A stretch of DNA of 64,000 nucleotides from Gloeopeniophorella convolvens. Its lineage: Eukaryota > Basidiomycota > Agaricomycetes > Russulales. Numbering within the stretch: position 1 is the first letter of the stretch; every line of letters begins with the position of its first letter. The position numbers and the translations under genes are program-made. Where the stretch lies: NCBI GenBank assembly GCA_022496205.1, contig WTXD01000088.1:1-64000 (forward strand), given 5' to 3'. Shown piece after piece: positions 58,848 to 64,000 of the stretch. The notes under the pieces are model-generated. The model did not search any database. It saw only the letters and a list, made by a program, of their open reading frames with translations, and was not told where the DNA came from.

Positions 58848-61800
58848 TTAAAAGGTAGTGTGGATAGAGTATGTATCAACGACACAGAGTACGGTAATAA
58901 CAGTGAGATATATTTGTATGCGCAAACGATAAGAACCAAGCCACGAAAGGGTACTATGGTACAATGTAATCGAAGGTAACAAGATATCGGCCCTAAAGTC
59001 CATCTGCGTAACATTTCGCCCAATCCGATCCGTGAACAAACCGATCGAAGTCCGGTTCCGTGACATGCGCCCCCACCACCCAAGCAGTACTCGGGAAATA
59101 CAAACCGGCCCTGTGCACCAACTGTGCACCTCTGGGACCCACATCAGAAGTTCACCACCAGGACCGCGAATCCAGCCAACGTCGCCATCGGTCCTGGACT
59201 GCCAGCCTCCGAAGCTGAGCGGATTTCCAGTCATGAGGCTTGCCTTGGACTGAGCGCAGGCCATGGGAAGGGGATTGATGCTCTCATCGATGTCTGCGGT
59301 GGGTGAGGGGTGGAGTACTCGAGCGCGCGTGGAATCAGCAGCCGTCTCTCCAATGGACCGTATCTCCCAAAGCCGGACTGTCCTATCTTGCGAGCCAGAT
59401 GCAATGGATCGACCATCTGGCGAGAACGCCACAGACCGGATCCAGCCTGTGTGCCCTTGAAATGGCCCTGCGACCGTTTCTCCTGTCCTGGAGTCCCAGA
59501 CGCGAATTGTTCTGTCCCAGGATCCTGATGCGAGGTACTCGCCGCCAGGCGAGAACGCAACCGAGTTGACTCCGTCAGAATGGCCCTCGAATGGTCCCGC
59601 GACCAGTGACCCTGTCGTGGCATCCCAGACACGGATTGTCTTGTCCTTCGACCCTGACGCAACGCGTAGACCGTCGGGGGAGAATGCCACGGACCTAACC
59701 CAATCCGTGTGCCCAACAAATGGCCCCGCAACGACCGCCCCTGTCCTGGCATCCCATATGCGAACCGTTTCGTCGTCAGAGCCAGACACGATGTGCCGAC
59801 CGTCCGGGGAAAACGCGACAGAGCGCACACTGTCGGTGTGCCCCTTCAATGGCCCCACGGCAAGCTGTCCGGACCCGGAGTCCCAAACGCGCACCGTCTT
59901 GTCCGCTGAGCCCGAGGCGATGTACTTGCCATCGGGGGAGAATGAAATTGAAAGGGCCGCACGTGCGTGCCCGGACAACGGCCTCAACGCCGCCTCTTCT
60001 GTGTTGCGGTCCCAGACGCGAACCGTCCTGTCGGATGAGCCTGAGGCAATGAAACGTCCGTCTGGCGAAAACGCCACGGAGTTGACCTCGCCGGTATGCC
60101 CTGCAATCGGCCCTGCATCCATCTCTCCAGACACAGAATCCCATATACGGATCGTCTTGTCCCTCGAACCCGAGGCAACGTACTTCCCGTCACACGAGAA
60201 TGAGATGGAGTAGACGGGGCCCATGTGCCCATGATCTTGAAGACGCTCTGCCGCCGTCGTGCCGATCCGGAGGTCCCAGATGCGAACTGTGTGGTCGTAG
60301 GAGCCCGACACAATTTGTCGTCCATCCGGTGAAAACGCAACAGACTGGACTCGATCCGCATGGCCGTGGAATGGACCGGCCACTGTCTCTCCAGTGCGGG
60401 AGTCCCAGATGCGAACGGTCCCGTCATATGAACCTGAGGCGATATGTCTGCCATCTGGCGAAAATGTAATGGTGGTAACGTGGAGGATGTGCCCCTTGAA
60501 TGGCCCCACGAGTAGTGCTCCGGACATGGAGTCCCAAACGCGGATCGTGTAGTCATCTGAAGCAGAGGCAATGCATCTGCCATCCGGTGAGAACGCCACT
60601 GAGCGGACCCAATCTGTATGCCCATGCAACGGTCCCGCAGTGACCTCTCCCGTTATGGAGTCCCACACGCGGACTGTATGATCATGCGATCCCGAGGCGA
60701 TGCGAAGGCCGTCTGGTGAGAATGCAACGGAGCGGACCCAATCGGAATGCCCTTCGAATGGCCCTGCGACTGGTACTCCGGAACCGGCGTCCCAAACACA
60801 GATTGTCTTGTCGAGCGAGCCAGAGGCGATGCGCCGTCCATCGGGGGAGAACGAAACCGACATGACCTGATCTGTGTGCCCAACCAACGGCCCCGTCACC
60901 GTCTCTCCCGTCTTGGGGTCCCAGACGCGAACGGTACGGTCATCCGAACCCGAGGCGATAAGAATACCATCTGAGGAGAAGGCGATAGAATTGACGTAGT
61001 TCGTGTGACCATCGAACGGCCCTGCGACGAGCTTTCCAGTGATGACATCCCACACGCGGACTGTCTTGTCCCTGGAACCTGACGCCACGCGCGTGCCGTC
61101 CGGCGAGAACGCAACAGACATACAGTAGCCGTCATGTGCTGGGATGACCATTTCGGTAGTTGGCCAGCTGGTCACCCTCCCTCGCGTGAGAGAAAGCACA
61201 TTGGGGAATTTGCTCGCGTATCGAGAGAGAATGAGAGAATTGGATGGTGTGAAGGGAAGGGCGGAAAGGTAGATGTGTGGCGCGCTGCGGGCGATTGGCT
61301 CTGCGAAGTAGCGTACAAACGCAGTTGCGTCGTCGAGCAGCAGCGCGAAGTCACCCAGCCCCGCCACTGCATTCTAATGCAATGCGAATCTTAGAAGGAA
61401 TCCGTTAACAACGACAAAGCAATACTTACGTTATCTGCCACTCGGGAGAGCCATCTTCTCACGGTCAGTAGCGCTGGTGCAGCCGCCTGAGCATGGCCAG
61501 TGACGCTGAGGAACTCAAGCCAGGGTAAAAAGTTGACCTCGAGAAGTAGCCGGATCTTCTTGAAGAGCTCAGGATCTACGTGAATAAGATCTAGGTGGTA
61601 ATCCCAAAACCGACCACCATACAATAATGCGTATGGGATGTATTTGGAAATGCGATCATGAAGATCTGCGATGTCGCGGTTTGCTTTATGTGACGTTAGA
61701 AGCTTGCAGATATTGACCTTGAGATGGCGCTTCATTGATCCAAGGCAGCAATGTGCCAGCTGACGGTGCGCGTCCTCAATATCGACATAGAGCTCGCCGC

Positions 61801-64000
61801 TTCTTGCCTTATTCATGAGAAAATCTCGAAATGATGTATGGAATGGGACGACAGGGAACGAGCGATTAGCCGCCCCAACGTTGCTCAGGAGAGATCCTAG
61901 ACCCCCGACAATGCTCAGTACGACACCCTCTTCGCTGTTGTCCTGAGCGTAAGTTCGTAACGAGGTGAGAGCGTCGATGGAATGAGGTTCGAATACGGCA
62001 AGGAGCTGGCCCATCACTGACTGATACCGCTTACGTACGCGGCCATCAGTGAGGTTGAAACGCGACGCGAGAACAGTGTGATAGAGGGTGTCCAATGGAT
62101 CCATTCGTCCGGGCCCACTCCCAGTCATAGGATGCAGGAGATCACGTAGGCAGTCGTCCTCCGTGAGTCCGTCAGGAACGTTTTGGACGTACTTGCACGC
62201 AACAGCGGCCCACTGGAACGAACCCTCTGCCTTTCCCGCTAGCTTCCTCGCATCGCGGTCGCGACCGGGGAGTTGTTGCAGACAATAGGCCAGTATATCG
62301 TTGTCTGCATCTGCGGCCAGGGAGGAGTCGTCGATTCTCACGATCTGCGTTGACGACGTGCGGAGAAAAGCTGGCTCGATCTGCTTCTCAGGACGCGCGG
62401 TAATGAAGAAGCGGAAGTTTGAAGGGAGGCGGTGTAGGTGCTCGGCGAGGAACGTGTGTAAGCCTTGGTTGCCAGATACATCTCCACTCTCGTCTAGCGC
62501 GTCGATGATGACAAGGATGGGGCCAGCGAGATGGAGATTCTTGAATGGCTCGAGCAACAAATGGTCGAAAAGAGTCCGGTAGTCCGTCGCGCCCAGCCGA
62601 AGCGACGTGTTGCTTTTGATTACATGTCCCAGCGCGGCTCTGAACGATGGATAATGGTCGCAAAGGTCGCGAACGAGCGTCGTGAGGAGGAAATGCGAGT
62701 TCCGTTCAGACGGACCACCTCGAACAAAAATGTAGGAGGTACAGAGGCGGCCCATATCGCTGAAACGACGGGCGGCCTCGTGGGCGATGGACGACTTGCC
62801 GGTGCCTGCTTGCCCGAAAAGCACGAGCGCCCGCTCGGAACCAGGGTTATTCACCCAGTCGGCGATATAATCTAAGAAGTCCTTCCGCGTCCCGAAGAGA
62901 CAACCTTTGCTAGGATCGAACCGCGAACCCTGTCCGTATGGTATTTCTGCAATCTTCGCATCCAAGACTGGGTAAATACATCAGTGACATGCAGAATGTT
63001 GGTATCGAAGCACATACCGACGTCGGCGATACCATTTGAAACCTCCTCCAGTTGGCTGAAAATTCCTTCGAGCCGACCGGATATCTGCTGGACGCTGTCT
63101 CGGACTTGAAATACGGTGGCCTCCGTGTTGACAGCACCATGACGCAGAAACACCTCCTCGAGATCTTTGAGAGTGGACCGATAGATTTCGATTTGCTCAT
63201 CGACGCCCTTCTTCAGATTCTCCCATAAGCGCTCACCTGCAGATCACGCTCGCATCAATAGGACACAGACCACATAAATAGGACGCACGAAAACGCTCGT
63301 TCCTCGCGTATGTTTGAATAAAGTAGGCACAATCGCAGATATGCCGCATCATCGCCAGAAGTACCTGGGTCTGCTTCGAGTTCGGAATAGTGCTTTGTAG
63401 AAATTTTGCATTGTCTAGAAGGTCGAACGCGTCGTGAATGGCTTGGAGCAGCTTTCGCACGTTGTCGTCACGCTCAATTTGATCCAAGAAGGTCTGAGCG
63501 TAGGAAAGTTGGGATCATCGCGTATGAATTGACGAGGCCTTGGATCGTACCTTTGGGATGAACGACAGGATACTCCAAGCCATCTTCGCGTACGGATGAA
63601 GCTGGAAAGAGAATGTTGGTCCTGTGTCACAGAGTAAGGATACGAAGTAGGCACCTCTGAGACCTTGTCCAACACGTCCACCACCCCACTGATCTTGTCG
63701 ATCACGACTCCCCACGTTGTGCACAAGTCTCCCGCGCGGGACAGCTGATCTGGGGTCTGAATTGCGCTCCCCGCGACTTTCTTCACGACCCCCGGAGCGG
63801 AGGTCATCCGGCTCGTCGTCTCGTCTGCACGATCCAGAGCCTCCTCGGCGAGAAGCGTCTGGGGAGAGATCTCCTCCAACGCCGGCGTGGATGTGCTGTC
63901 GCTGGAGGGAACGCCGCCCGTAGGCTGGCCAGCGACTGGGGATGTGCTAGGATGGGATGGGACCGGATCGGGACCGCCGAAGGTATCCGCCGGGGTCGAC
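58848..64000 (-). CDS. NLR-E: C2-like? / helical / NACHT / 14x WD40 protein (subfamily I), 5' cut by window, altered C-terminus
   Basis: The coding frame enters at the window edge in the Pro/Ser-rich linker (DPVPSHPSTSP) and continues through [20 protein letters not shown]. The [16 protein letters not shown] exon and the NACHT exon (ending 61430; Walker [10 protein letters not shown], Walker B ILVIIDALDES) follow. Intron 61374-61429 leads to WD40 exon 61373-58848 with 14 repeats. It is closest to NLR-A (same [19 protein letters not shown] block). In the tail an 11-bp insertion at about 59115-59127, a repeat of CTGTGCAC, shifts the frame after WVPEVH. The shared tail is replaced by about 80 other residues, and the ancestral stop at 58993-58995 is bypassed, ending at 58848. 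The C2-like part lies outside the window. Confidence 0.8.

Noticed and set aside
1..64000. tRNA, rRNA or other structured RNA genes
   Set aside because: No convincing A/B-box pair, cloverleaf or rRNA core sequence was recognised by eye; a covariance-model search could still find one.

Overview
The window looks like nuclear DNA of a filamentous basidiomycete, most likely an Agaricomycete. Genes are dense and split by many 48-63 nt introns with GT(A/G)NGT donors. The protein families are fungal: geranylgeranyltransferase-I beta, NOT2, the RNA polymerase III subunit RPC9/RPC17, and large NACHT-WD40 proteins of the kind common in mushrooms. No bacterial, plasmid, CRISPR, rRNA or tRNA signature was seen.

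Layout. (1) 0-6 kb: three copies of one F-box-like family on the + strand. All are damaged or doubtful: one has an in-frame TAG, one is split by a solo LTR, and one lacks the conserved start ATG. (2) 6.5-12.8 kb: a locally duplicated module of small YCII-domain proteins (three apparently intact copies and one broken) and a berberine-bridge-like FAD oxidoreductase (one complete copy and one 3' fragment). (3) 13-18.1 kb: single-copy housekeeping genes, namely GGTase-I beta (8 exons), NOT2 (5 exons) and, divergent from NOT2, RPC9. (4) 18.1-64 kb: five giant NLR-type genes (A-E), all on the minus strand. Each has a C2-like N-terminus, a helical region, a NACHT ATPase, exactly 14 WD40 repeats (two 7-blade propellers) and a conserved C-terminal tail.

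The NLR array is the main item of interest. Its members alternate between two subfamilies: A, C and E are type I, B and D are type II. This suggests growth by copying type I + type II pairs. A copy of the flanking RPC9 gene sits at the 3' side of every NLR. It is intact beside A and decayed beside B, C, D (two copies) and E, so RPC9 was carried along in the duplicating unit and marks its history. The copy beside E also includes the NOT2/RPC9 promoter region, which ties NLR-E to the NLR-A end of the array. An orphan NLR 3' end between the two RPC9 fragments upstream of D marks a sixth, deleted NLR. One copy (E) has an 11-bp insertion that changes its C-terminus, and one (D) has lost the subfamily start ATG. 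A MITE-like element with long terminal inverted repeats sits between A and B, and sister spacers preserve its empty site.

Exon models were built by hand, using phase consistency and comparison between copies. They are predictions, not transcript-supported.
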